Shown here piece by piece: positions 1 to 8,045 of a DNA stretch of 64,000 nucleotides (its first letter is position 1; each line of letters begins with the position of its first letter). The notes beneath the pieces were generated by a model, which was not told where the DNA came from, ran no database searches, and saw only the letters and a program-made list of their open reading frames with translations. The DNA is taken from positions 1-64,000 of the forward strand of contig NZ_KQ949037.1 of assembly GCF_001514285.1 (NCBI RefSeq). Direction: 5' to 3'. The DNA is from Streptomyces sp. DSM 15324. GTDB taxonomy: Bacteria > Actinomycetota > Actinomycetes > Streptomycetales > Streptomycetaceae. The position numbers were made by a program, and so were the translations under genes.

Positions 1-99
1 CCTTCCACGGCCAGGGCCGGCGAACGGTGACGGCCGAGCTGACGTTTCCGAGGGCGTTGTGCGAGCGTGAAGGTGCGGGCAGCGCGGCTTGGCTCGGGC

Positions 100-972
100 T
101 CAGGACCCAAGGAACTCGAGTGCCCTTGCCACGAATTCATCGTGGTACTGGAAGATCCCCCCGTGTCCGGCATCCGGGTAGAGGGACACGAGTTCACTCC
201 TGGGCAGGCGGGCGGCCAGGTCGAGTGTGTTGTGGCTGGGCACCATGCGGTCGTTCTCGCCGTTTGCCACGAGCACCGGTTGACGAATCTCCGACAGGTC
301 CGACGGCGCCTGACGGCCCCATTGTCTGATGGCCTTCAGCTGGGCTCGGAACGCCGGCAATGAGATGTCCTTGTCGCGGTGTTGCGTGCGCTCCTTCAGC
401 CGTTCCAGCAAGGCCCGTCCCGCCCGCCGACCGCCCTCGGTTTCGGTGAAGAAGAGGGAGAGCTTGGGATCCTGGCGGGTCAGGGCGCCCTTGAGCGTGG
501 CCTGGAGGGTGAGCGCCGGGACCTTGTCGATGCCGGGGCCACCGGCGGGGCCTGTGCCCGCCAGGATGACCTTGCGGATGAGGTGAGGTTCTTGTTCCGC
601 GATGACCTGTGCGATGAAGCCGCCCATCGACAGGCCGAGCAGATCGACCTGGTCGAACCCGAGGGCTCGGATGAACAGCACCGCGTCGCGGGCCATCGCC
701 TCGATCGTGTCCGGCGTGGAGCCGCTCGATCCGCCCACCCCGCGGTTGTCGAAGGCGATGACCCGGCGTCGTGCGGCGAGTCCGTCGACGACGCGCGGGT
801 CCCAGTTGTCCAGGACCCCGGCCAGGTGAATCAGGAGGATCAGCGGTACGCCGTCCTCAGGGCCGAGTTCCCGGTAGGCGAAGTCCTCGCCGCGGACGGA
901 CACGGAGCGGGTCGGCGCGTTCTGGTACGACGACGAGGGCGAGGAGGACGGTGAATTCCGCTGTGTGTTCAT
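100..972 (-). CDS. alpha/beta hydrolase (copy 1)
   Basis: Cytoplasmic alpha/beta hydrolase-fold enzyme of 290 residues with no signal peptide. The nucleophile elbow GLSMGG lies near residue 115, the acid is probably in NGENDRMVP, and the base is the His of PDAGHGGIFQYH near the C-terminus. The oxyanion-side HLAG and FDNRGVGGSSG loops are typical of the family. Two intact relatives (15080-15946 and 20535-21374) and one relic (2022-2165) share the NWDP, FDNRGVG and GGIFQ blocks. The start is the ATG at 972, preceded by AAGGACC. It is divergent from the TetR gene at 1401, its likely regulator. An ester, lactone or C-C bond substrate is possible; the sequence does not decide. Confidence 0.88.
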   Translation of the reverse strand: MNTQRNSPSSSPSSSYQNAPTRSVSVRGEDFAYRELGPEDGVPLILLIHLAGVLDNWDPRVVDGLAARRRVIAFDNRGVGGSSGSTPDTIEAMARDAVLFIRALGFDQVDLLGLSMGGFIAQVIAEQEPHLIRKVILAGTGPAGGPGIDKVPALTLQATLKGALTRQDPKLSLFFTETEGGRRAGRALLERLKERTQHRDKDISLPAFRAQLKAIRQWGRQAPSDLSEIRQPVLVANGENDRMVPSHNTLDLAARLPRSELVSLYPDAGHGGIFQYHDEFVARALEFLGS

Positions 973-1326
973 GTCCAGGTCCTTCTGTAGCGAGTTTCAA
1001 GGACGGAGTTCTCTTCGCCGGCGCCCGATGCACTGCACCGACACTGTCGACCAGGTCACACAGTGGTGGGTACCGACCCATGTCATCCGGCTCGTTCTGA
1101 TCACACCCGGCATCCGCCTCGCCGAGCGCTGAGGCGGCGCCAACCGAGGGACATTGGATTACACTCATAATACTGTGCATGAAGACGATGGATGGCAAGC
1201 GGGCCCCCGCAGTCGACCGCACTCCATGGTGCGCAAATGAACGCCCCGAGTGAGGGGATGCCGCTCCGCCTGGCACGGCACCTCGCCGCCGAACGGGCGG
1301 CCGTCGGAGCCTCGAATCCATTGAAG
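973..1326. other. divergent intergenic region
   Basis: About 350 bases between the hydrolase and the operator of the TetR gene. It holds an A+T-richer patch near 1155-1185 that could carry a promoter. I see no coding frame I can support. Confidence 0.4.
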
Positions 1327-1340
1327 TACGATCGAAATGT
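1327..1340. promoter_or_regulatory. TACGATCG-type operator, site 1
   Basis: TACGATCGAA begins at 1327 and forms an outer TAC-N9-GTA dyad with the bases to about 1341. It lies 60 bp before the TetR start. The TACGATCG core recurs at 5437, 6373 and 20489. The regulator identity is inferred from position only. Confidence 0.5.
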
Positions 1341-1400
1341 AAAATGATAAGAGTGCCCGCCAAGAGCAAGCAGCCTCTCCGACGAGCAAAGGAGCGCGCG

Positions 1401-2003
1401 GTGCGCTACGGGAAAGAGCACAAGCAGGCGACCCGGCAGCGGATCATCGAGGCGGCCGGTCGCCGGTTCAAGCGGGACGGCATCGACGGCTCGGGCATCT
1501 CAACCCTCATGACGGACGCGGGGCTGACCAACGGCGCCTTCTACACCCATTTCACGTCGAAAGACGACCTCGTGGCCACCGCGGTCTCCGACCAATTGCA
1601 GGCGCAGAACGCGAGGATCGTCGCGCAGGCGGCACCCGGGCGCGCAGGACTTGAGCAGATCGTGCGCCGGTACCTGTCCGCCCAGCATCGCGACAGCTCC
1701 GACGACGGCTGCCCCTCCGCCGCCCTGCTCGACGAAATCCGGCGCTGCACAGACCCGACCAAGCAGGCTTACACCGACGGCGTACTGATGGTCATCGACG
1801 GCATCGCCGCCCGCCTGGCACCCGACGATCCCCTCTCGGCCCGCACCAAGGCGCTCGGCGCCTACGCGATGATGGCCGGGACGCTCCAGCTCTCCCGAGC
1901 CCTCACCGACCGGCAGCTTGCCGACGAACTGCTCGAACAGGGCATCCACAACGCCCTCGCCCTGCTGGGCGTGGAGCACGGGCACTCCAGCCCCGGGATG
2001 TGA
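1401..2003 (+). CDS. TetR family regulator (copy 1)
   Basis: Transcriptional repressor of about 200 residues. The N-terminal helix-turn-helix is seen in the block SGISTLMTDAGLTNGAFYTHF, followed by KDDL. The C-terminal ligand domain carries the CPSAALLDEIRRC segment shared with the paralogue at 2278-2880. I chose the GTG at 1401 because AAAGGAG (1388-1394) sits 6 bp upstream; the frame is open back to an ATG at 1344, which would place the operator right at the start. It is divergent from hydrolase copy 1 and is probably autoregulated. The ligand is unknown. Confidence 0.88.
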   Translation: MRYGKEHKQATRQRIIEAAGRRFKRDGIDGSGISTLMTDAGLTNGAFYTHFTSKDDLVATAVSDQLQAQNARIVAQAAPGRAGLEQIVRRYLSAQHRDSSDDGCPSAALLDEIRRCTDPTKQAYTDGVLMVIDGIAARLAPDDPLSARTKALGAYAMMAGTLQLSRALTDRQLADELLEQGIHNALALLGVEHGHSSPGM

Positions 2004-2021
2004 CACACCCGCACCCCTTGG

Positions 2022-2165
2022 ATGGTTCCGACCCGGAACTCGGTCGACCTGGCGCGCGAGTGCCGAACGGCGAGTTGGTCCCTCTACCCCGACGCCGGCC
2101 ATGGCGGCATCTTCCAGTTCCACGGGCAGTTCGTGGAGACGGTTCTCGAGTTCCTCGAGCGGCAA
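2022..2165 (+). pseudogene. C-terminal relic of an alpha/beta hydrolase
   Basis: About 48 codons match only the C-terminal end of the hydrolase family at 100-972: MVP, then DLAR, then YPDAGHGGIFQFH and LEFLER, including the catalytic His block. The nucleophile and N-terminal four-fifths are missing, so it cannot be active. It begins 19 bp after the TetR stop, which suggests a deletion fused this tail to the TetR gene. The frame continues to 2258 without homology. Confidence 0.7.
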
Positions 2166-2277
2166 AAGGCGTGCGGTGCGGTCGTAGTCCGGGCCGAGGG
2201 TGGTGCCTCAGGGGCGTGGCGCCCTTTGGGCGAGCGGCTCGAGGCGCCCGTTCACTGACGCGACCTCGCCTTCCGCC

Positions 2278-2880
2278 TCACCCCATGAACGCGAGAGCGT
2301 TCTCGATCCCCAGCTCAAGGACCTCATCGGCGCGCTTCCGGTCGGACAGGGCGCGGGACAGCTGCATCGTCCCCACCAGCATGGTGAACAGCCCGATGGC
2401 CTTGGCCTGAGCGGACCGCGGGTCCTCGGGTGTGAGGCGGGCGGAGATCTCCTCCAGGATGGCCCGCGCGCCGTCGCTGTAGGCCTGCCTGGTCCCGTCC
2501 TCGCAGCGGCCGATCTCGTCGAGAAGGGCGGCGGAGGGGCATCCGAGGCCGGGGTGGTCCCGGTGCTCGGGAGACAGGTACTCGCGGATGAGGTCCTCGA
2601 GTCCCGGGCGGCCGGGCCGCAGGGTGCTGTAACTCGCGACCTGCGTGTGCAGTTCCTCGGCCACGACATGGGCGACGAGGTCGTCCTTGGACGCGAAGTG
2701 GGCGTAGAAGGCTCCGTTGGTGAGCCCCGCGTCCGCCATCAGCGTGGAGATACCCGAGCCGTCGATGCCGTCCTGCTTGAACCGGTGGCCGGCCTTTTCG
2801 ATGATGCGTCGCCGCGTCACCTGCTTGTGCTCCTTGGCGTAGCGCACCACGAGCTTTCTCCGTTCGCTCCGTAAGGCCAT
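2278..2880 (-). CDS. TetR family regulator (copy 2)
   Basis: TetR repressor closely related to the gene at 1401: the HTH block GISTLMADAGLTNGAFYAHF and the C-terminal CPSAALLDEIGRC are nearly the same. The ATG at 2880 is listed; a GTG at 2847, aligned with the start chosen for copy 1, is an alternative with GGAG upstream. A third, broken copy lies at 39661-40003. It is convergent with the hydrolase relic, suggesting that this hydrolase-TetR pair was duplicated and half lost. No TACGATCG site is visible at its own promoter. Confidence 0.87.
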   Translation of the reverse strand: MALRSERRKLVVRYAKEHKQVTRRRIIEKAGHRFKQDGIDGSGISTLMADAGLTNGAFYAHFASKDDLVAHVVAEELHTQVASYSTLRPGRPGLEDLIREYLSPEHRDHPGLGCPSAALLDEIGRCEDGTRQAYSDGARAILEEISARLTPEDPRSAQAKAIGLFTMLVGTMQLSRALSDRKRADEVLELGIENALAFMG

Positions 2881-2952
2881 GCTTCGCACTCAAGGATAAG
2901 CCATGGCCTGACGCACGTAATATCATGACCGGCGACCCCATGACCGGCGTGC

Positions 2953-3450
2953 TCACGACCGGATGCGGGCACCGGGTCCGAGTCGGGCGGTGACTTCCGC
3001 GGGGCTGAGGGTGGAGTGCTCCGCGGAACACTCGACGACGACGCGGACCGGGGCGTCGCAGTCGGTGTGACGGATGTCCAGTACGGGCCCCTCGGGGCCG
3101 AGGGCGTTCGCCTCGCCCCACTGGCTCAGCGCCATCAGGACAGGCCACAGATCCCAGCCCTTGCGGGTCAGGCGGTACTCGTTGCGGGAGCGGCTGCCCG
3201 GCTCCTGGTATGGGACGGTCTTCAGGATGCCGGCCGCGATCAGCTTCCGGAGGCGGTTGCTGAGGACGGCTTCCGACAGGCCGATGTGGCGGTGGAAGTC
3301 GTCGAAGCGGCGGACTCCGTTGACGGCGTCACGCAAGATCAGCAACGTCCATTTCTCTCCGACCACGTCGAGCGTGCGCTGGACGGGGCAGTTCTCCGTG
3401 CTCGCCTCAAGCCACTCCATCCCGCCAGCGTAAGGGTCTGGCTTCGTCAT
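2953..3450 (-). CDS. HxlR family winged-helix regulator
   Basis: 165-residue HxlR (DUF24) protein. The N-terminal Cys in ENCPVQRTL precedes the hallmark VVGEKWTLLILRD; the recognition region is GLSEAVLSNRLRKL and the wing contains YQEPGSRSRNEYRLT. The C-terminal tail has HTDC...ECSAEH, a Cys/His pattern also seen in the HxlR proteins at 24098 and 31755. The lone N-terminal Cys is where characterised HxlR sensors (YodB, QorR) react with quinones or aldehydes; that role here is inference. It is divergent from the thioesterase pseudogene at 3513, and the 62-bp gap is the probable operator region. Confidence 0.88.
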   Translation of the reverse strand: MTKPDPYAGGMEWLEASTENCPVQRTLDVVGEKWTLLILRDAVNGVRRFDDFHRHIGLSEAVLSNRLRKLIAAGILKTVPYQEPGSRSRNEYRLTRKGWDLWPVLMALSQWGEANALGPEGPVLDIRHTDCDAPVRVVVECSAEHSTLSPAEVTARLGPGARIRS

Positions 3451-3512
3451 TGACAGTCAGGCGAGCGGGAAACTAGCTTCGTTTTCAAAAGTCAGATGGA
3501 AGGTGCCCGGCC

Positions 3513-4014
3513 GTGGGACGAACGCGTACGTATCAATGGGAAGATCCCGCGATCCTGGCGGAAGCCGCCGGACGCATGGCCGGCATCGACTTCCTGCGTG
3601 AGTTGCAGGCGGGGCGACTGCCGGCGCCGCCCATCAATTACTCCATCGACTTCACTCTGAGCGAGGTGGAGCCCGGCAGGGCGGTCTTCTCCCTGACACC
3701 GGGTGAGGAGCACTACAACCCGATCGGCAGCCGTGCACGGCGGCATCTTCGCCACCCTGCTCGACTCGGCGGCCGGCTGCGCGGTCCAGTCGACCCTTCC
3801 GCAGGGCGTTGCGTACACCTCGCTCGACCTCACGGTGAAGTTCCTGCGACGGATCACCTTGGACACGGGCACGGTACGCGCCATCGGCACGGTGGTTAGC
3901 AAGGGCCGTCAAACCGCCCTGGCCCAGGCGCAGTTGGTCGACGGCTCGGACCGTCTGTTCGCCCACGCCACCAGCAGCTGCATGCTCTTCCCGGTGCCAC
4001 CCTCGCAGGGGTGA
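3513..4014 (+). pseudogene. PaaI-type hotdog thioesterase, frameshifted
   Basis: The first frame (3513 to about 3731) reads a normal N-terminus ending HYNPIGS; the next frame resumes with VHGGIFATLLDSAAGCAV and runs to the stop at 4014. One extra C at 3731-3732 accounts for the break. HGGIFATLLDSA is the PaaI/acyl-CoA thioesterase active-site helix. Without the shift the protein would be about 166 residues, normal for the family. It would hydrolyse acyl- or aryl-CoA esters in the cytoplasm. It is divergent from the HxlR gene. A sequencing error would make it intact. Confidence 0.75.
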
Positions 4015-4216
4015 GCCTCGGCGGCGACCGGTATCGGTCCGGGCCGTGACGTCGCACTCCCTCGATCGCGGCGCAGACCGCCGGTGTGTGAGGTGAAACC
4101 GCTGCGGCGCACGTCGGTCGCGGCCCGTAACTCCTCGGGCCGCCGGCCTCCGTGCGCCGCAGCTGTGTCGAGGCGCCCGAAAGTGGTGGTTCCCTCGGGC
4201 GCCGGGCTGCTCTTCG

Positions 4217-5284
4217 TCAGGCGGCGTGGGTGGGGTAGTCGGTGTAGCCGGCCGCGCCGCCGCCGTAGAAGGTGGCGGGGTCGGGGGTGTTCAGGGGGGC
4301 GCCGGCGCGTACGCGCTCGACGAGGTCGGGATTGGCGAGGGCCATGGTGCCGACGGTGACGACGTCGGCCAGACCGTCTTCGACGTCCTTGGCGCGGGTG
4401 GCGATGTCGGCACCGGCCCGGTTGAGGATCAGCGTGGTCGGCCACAACTTGCGGAGGGTGGAGAGGAGTTCCTCGTCGCCGCCGTGGCCGATGTGCAGGT
4501 AGGCGAGGTTGAGGGGGGCGAGGGCGCGCAGGAGGTGCGGGTAGAGCTCGTGCGGGTCGCTCTCCGCGAGGTCGTTGAGCTTGAAGGGGTTGCCGGGAGA
4601 GATCCGGATGCCGGTGCGGCCGGCGCCGATCTCGTCGGCCACGGCCGTGGCGACCTCCACCGCGAAACGAATGCGGTTGTCGAGGGAGCCCCCGTACTGA
4701 TCCGTGCGCTGGTTGGCGCTGGGGAAGAGGAACTGGTTGACCAGGTAGCCGTTGGCCCCGTGGATCTCGACGCCGTCGGCGCCGGCCGCGATGGCGGCCG
4801 CGGCGGCGCGCCGGAAGTCGTCGACCGTCGCGGCGACCTCCTCGGTGGACAGTTCGCGCGGCTCCGGCATCTCCTGGAGCCCGGACGGGGTGAACGTCTG
4901 GCCGGCCGGCTTGATCGCGGAGGGTGCCACCGGCTGCCGGTGGTGGGGGGTGTTGTCCGGGTGGGAGATGCGCCCGGTGTGCATCAGCTGGATGACGATG
5001 CGTCCGCCGGCCTTGTGTACGGCGTCGGTGACCTTGCGCCAGCCGGCGATGTGATCCTCGGTGTAGATGCCCGGGGTCACCGGGTAGCCCTGGCCGTCGG
5101 CGGAGGGCTGGGTGCCCTCGGTGATGATGAGCGCGTGCGAGGCGCGCTGGGCGTAGTACTCGGCGTTCAGCTCGGTCGGCACGCCGTCCGGGGTGGCCCT
5201 GCTGCGGGTCAGGGGGGCCATGGCCAGCCGGTGCGGCAGGGCGATCTCTCCGACGACGGTCGGGTTCCACAGGGCGTTGAGCAT
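4217..5284 (-). CDS. Old Yellow Enzyme family alkene reductase
   Basis: 355-residue FMN-dependent TIM-barrel ene-reductase of the NemA/OYE class. It reduces activated C=C bonds in enones, quinones, maleimides or nitro compounds with NAD(P)H. Visible signs are MAPLTRSRA at the N-terminus, the QLMHTGR strand, the substrate-binding His/Asn pair in EIHGANGYL, and the phosphate-binding end VGTMALANPDLVERV. Length is normal. The start is the ATG at 5284 with AGGAATG upstream. A TACGATCG-type palindrome lies 150 bp upstream (5437-5446). It fits the enone/quinone-handling theme of the neighbouring HxlR and oxidoreductase genes. Confidence 0.93.
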   Translation of the reverse strand: MLNALWNPTVVGEIALPHRLAMAPLTRSRATPDGVPTELNAEYYAQRASHALIITEGTQPSADGQGYPVTPGIYTEDHIAGWRKVTDAVHKAGGRIVIQLMHTGRISHPDNTPHHRQPVAPSAIKPAGQTFTPSGLQEMPEPRELSTEEVAATVDDFRRAAAAAIAAGADGVEIHGANGYLVNQFLFPSANQRTDQYGGSLDNRIRFAVEVATAVADEIGAGRTGIRISPGNPFKLNDLAESDPHELYPHLLRALAPLNLAYLHIGHGGDEELLSTLRKLWPTTLILNRAGADIATRAKDVEDGLADVVTVGTMALANPDLVERVRAGAPLNTPDPATFYGGGAAGYTDYPTHAA

Positions 5285-5434
5285 GGGTCATTCCTCAGGT
5301 GGTGTGTGGTGGTGCCGAAAGGGGCGGGGGCGGACACCGCGTGGACCTGGACACCTGGCTCTTCTGCCTCCGGGTCCGAGGACGCACCCGCCCTGCGCCC
5401 GCAGGTCGAGTCGCAGTCGGCAGTGGCCCATCAA

Positions 5435-5451
5435 AGTACGATCGTAATACT
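5435..5451. promoter_or_regulatory. TACGATCG-type operator, site 2
   Basis: Perfect palindrome TACGATCGTA at 5437-5446 inside an outer AGTA-N9-TACT dyad. It lies upstream of the alkene reductase. The core is identical to site 3 (6373). Confidence 0.6.
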
Positions 5452-5534
5452 AAGCGGTCGGGTGGGCTGTGGCAAATGGGTCCCGGCAGGGGGCACGAAG
5501 CCGTGCGGCGCAGCTCGCGCAAGGACCTCACGCC

Positions 5535-5840
5535 AGAGCGGTGGGAGTTCCGCAACGGCAGCTGGAACCGCCTGCTCCGCCTGGATGACCTTGTCCTTGC
5601 GGGTGTGTCGTGTGCTCCAGTATTCGGTGGGGTGGGCGACGAGGCAGGCCGCGGCCGCCGTCGTCGAGACCTGGGCGCGGCGCAGGTGCGGGGCGGTGCT
5701 GCTGGCGTCGGAGATTCGCTCGTCAGGGCGGACTGAAGGATCATCCGCAGTTTGACAGGGCTCTTGCCGTAGCGGATGGCGGTCGTCACCAGTTCGGTGA
5801 CCGCGAGTTCACTGGCTGCGAGTTCGGGGGGTGAAGACCA
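5535..5840 (-). pseudogene. relic of an RsbW/SpoIIE-type HATPase domain
   Basis: Reading the minus strand, ASELAVTELVTTAIRYGKSP (N-box helix) is followed after a frameshift by ISDASSTAPHLRRA, then DDGGRGL in another frame and TRHTRKDKVIQAEQ in yet another. In order these are the conserved parts of the C-terminal ATP-binding domain of Streptomyces anti-sigma/phosphatase regulators. At least two or three frameshifts and the missing N-terminus make it non-functional. Confidence 0.6.
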
Positions 5841-5931
5841 GTTCCTCCAGCTCTCGGAGGGCGGTTCGTGAGGTGTTGTCCGTTTGCAGGTGAGGTTGGG
5901 GCAGGGCTGCTGGTCGCGGGGGCTTGGTCGG

Positions 5932-6222
5932 CTACTGCCTTCTGGTGAAGCTGCCGGCGTCGGCCTCGGTGAGGACGTCGAGCCTGACGAGGCGTTTCAG
6001 CTTGGCGCGGGTGCCATCGATGTTCTTCGGCAGCGGTTCGTGGTCGAGGGCTTCGTGGACATCACGGGCCCGGAGGGGGCCGGTGACCTCGTTGAAGACG
6101 GCGAGGATGCGGGGGGTAGTCCGGGTGCTCGGGCAGGTCGGGCGCGGCGGTCTGGGCTGGGAGACGGTCAGCGAGAGCAGTAATGGCCTTCCGGTTGATC
6201 GTCAAGTGTTCGTCGTCACCGA
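5932..6222 (-). pseudogene. degenerate copy of the gene at 7081
   Basis: On the minus strand a stretch with ITALADRLPAQTAAPDLPEH, then after a frameshift ILAVFNEVTGPLRARDVHEA, GTRAKLKRLV and SFTRRQ before a stop matches, block by block, the C-terminal half of the intact protein at 7081-7503 (LPDHPAYQQ, ILAVFTAADAPLRARQVCEA, NTRLKLKRL, LFTQSRP). The coiled-coil N-terminus is missing. Confidence 0.55.
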
Positions 6223-6369
6223 CGCGGCGCTTTCTGCCGCACATGCTGCGCCCCGTGCTCCGCCGTGACGTTCACGGCTGACGGCGTGCCCCCCGTGCTC
6301 GACCGGTAGGCCGCCACACGATCACAGTCACCTCGGAACTTGCTTGCGGCCCCTCGGTCGCTCCGATAG

Positions 6370-6390
6370 CATTACGATCGTAAGGTAATG
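6370..6390. promoter_or_regulatory. TACGATCG-type operator, site 3
   Basis: TTACGATCGTAA at 6372-6383 is a perfect 12-bp palindrome, overlapped by an outer CATTAC-N9-GTAATG dyad (6370-6390). It lies about 190 bp before the SnoaL-like gene, which it probably controls. Confidence 0.6.
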
Positions 6391-6576
6391 AGTGGTCGCC
6401 CTCGCCCTCCCCGTGATGACGCTCGTGACCGGCGGGTCCCGGGCTCGGAAGGGGCGGTCGCACTCGCGCACGTCGGAAACGTGCCAGACCCTGCTCGTCC
6501 AACCCGCCTGTTCGATCCGATTCCCCTGTCCGTCACCGGGGCGGAGCCGCTCCGTCCATCCACATTGGAGAAGCAC

Positions 6577-7005
6577 ATGTCTTCCTCGAACGCCGAGCCC
6601 CGAACGTCCGCCGCCGACTTGCACCGGCTTGCCGATGAGTACGTCAGGCGCGTCAACCTGCGCGACCTCGACGCCCTGTTCGCCCTGTACGCGCCGGACT
6701 TCCGCAACCACGCCGCCGATGGCACCACCACCGGCCTCGAGGAGGCCCGCGCGGTGCTTGCGTCGTTCCTCGACGCGGTCCCCGACTTCGCCGCCACACC
6801 GGTCCGTGTCATCGCCGAGGACGACTGGTTCGCGATCAGCTTCATCCTCACCGGCACGAACACCGGGTCCTTCAACGGCACTCCCGCCACCGGCCGATCG
6901 ATCAAGGTGCTGGAGGTCCACATGTTCAAGGTGGCCGACGGAAAGCTCACCGACCACTGGGGCCTCATCGACCTGGCGACGCTCTTCGCCCAGTTGCAGT
7001 CCTGA
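6577..7005 (+). CDS. SnoaL-like / NTF2-fold protein
   Basis: 142-residue cone-fold protein of the SnoaL-like ester cyclase/NTF2 superfamily. Signs are the N-terminal helix with YVRRVNLRDLDALFALYAPD, FRNHAADGTTTG, and the sheet IAEDDWFAISFILTGTNTG followed by FKVADGKLTDHWGLID. The frame is open back to 6388, but the ATG at 6577 has GGAG 6 bp upstream and begins the domain. Members are cyclases, isomerases or binding proteins for small ring compounds; which one cannot be said. A palindromic operator lies upstream and a hairpin follows at 7025. Confidence 0.8.
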   Translation: MSSSNAEPRTSAADLHRLADEYVRRVNLRDLDALFALYAPDFRNHAADGTTTGLEEARAVLASFLDAVPDFAATPVRVIAEDDWFAISFILTGTNTGSFNGTPATGRSIKVLEVHMFKVADGKLTDHWGLIDLATLFAQLQS

Positions 7006-7024
7006 GAGGGGTACGTGAGTTGAT

Positions 7025-7054
7025 GCCTGCTTCCCCCTTTCGGGAGGGGCAGGC
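7025..7054 (+). terminator. possible terminator after the SnoaL-like gene
   Basis: GCCTGC (7025-7030) pairs with GCAGGC (7049-7054) around a C-rich/G-rich inner stem and a TTTC loop. It starts 20 bp after the stop codon. There is no T run, as is usual in Streptomyces. Confidence 0.45.
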
Positions 7055-7080
7055 GGGCCGGTCGCAGCGTCGCCGGGCGG

Positions 7081-7503
7081 CTACGGCCGCGACTGGGTGA
7101 ACAAACCCTGCCCGGTCTCGACCAGGATTCCGCGCTCGGTCAGCCGCTTGAGCTTCAGGCGGGTGTTGTTGATGGTGTTGGACGCGATCTCCATGTCCAT
7201 CGCCTCGCACACCTGCCGCGCACGCAGCGGAGCGTCGGCCGCGGTGAATACGGCCAGGATCTGCTGGTAGGCCGGATGGTCGGGCAGCTTCGGCGCCGGC
7301 GGCGCGGGTGGCTGCGGATCGGGCAGCTCCAGCAGTGTCTTGCGGGTGATCCGGATCTCCTCAGCGGCCCTGCCGAGCTCGTCCAGCCGTGCGGTCAGCT
7401 GCTCGATCTGCTCTCCTGTCGTCTCGGCCAGCGCGGCGATCTCCCGTTCCCGCTCCTCCAGCCGGGCCAGCACCGCCCCGAGGGTCAGCTCCCCGCCCGT
7501 CAT
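7081..7503 (-). CDS. coiled-coil plus winged-helix-like protein, unknown
   Basis: 140-residue protein I do not recognise by name. Residues 1-55 are Glu/Leu/Arg-rich and look coiled-coil (LEEREREIAALAETTGEQ). A Pro-rich linker (PDPQPPAPPAPKLPDHP) leads to a C-terminal block with ILAVFTAADAPLRARQVCEA and NTRLKLKRLTERGILVE, a winged-helix-like pattern. The ATG at 7503 is listed. The same frame runs upstream through a truncated IS5 transposase, so the gene may lack its own promoter. A decayed second copy lies at 5932-6222. A DNA-binding role is inference only. Confidence 0.55.
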   Translation of the reverse strand: MTGGELTLGAVLARLEEREREIAALAETTGEQIEQLTARLDELGRAAEEIRITRKTLLELPDPQPPAPPAPKLPDHPAYQQILAVFTAADAPLRARQVCEAMDMEIASNTINNTRLKLKRLTERGILVETGQGLFTQSRP

Positions 7504-7885
7504 GTGCTGCGCCAGGCCGCGCTTGCGGCCCGGTACTTTTTTTGCCGCATCACACCCCGTCGACTCCGCGGGCACCCCGGCCGCCGCATGCATGCTCTGG
7601 GTGTCGAGCACCACCAGGCTCGGGTCCGATTTCGGCCGCGCAATCTCCCGCACCTGCCGGCGCAGCAAGTCGTGGATGGTCTGGTCGGTGCCGTCGTCGC
7701 GCCACTTGGCGAAGTTGGTACGTCACCGCGCCGCCCGGCGGCAGGTCGTGCGGAAGCAGGTCCCACTGGCGGCCGGTGCGGCCCTGGTAGAGGAGCCCGT
7801 TGACGATCTCCCGCATCTCGTACCGTCCCTGGTGGCCGCTGACCGAACGGTGTGCGGCCTTCCACGCGACAATCATCGGCTCGAT
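7504..7885 (-). pseudogene. IS5 family transposase fragment
   Basis: Reading leftward, AHRSVSGHQGRYEMREIVNG and GRTGRQWDLLPHDLPPGGAV are the N-terminal region of an IS5-type transposase. After a one-base frameshift near 7725 it continues FAKWRDDGTDQTIHDLLR and then LVVLDTQSMHAAAGVPAEST and KKVPGRKRGLA, where homology stops at about 7504. The extreme N-terminus and the catalytic C-terminal half are missing, so it is a dead fragment. The downstream gene at 7503 begins exactly at its broken end. Confidence 0.75.
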
Positions 7886-8045
7886 ATCTCAGGTGGTCAG
7901 TTGATCGGATGCCTGGACGCGGGCCGTGGAGACGACTGCCAGGTTGCTGGGGAGACCCCAGGTCGCGTGATCGGCGTCAAAGGCTCCGGTGGGGCAGTCC
8001 GCCGGGCGCTACCGCCCACCGCAAGCCAGGGAAGGCCACAGCCGA

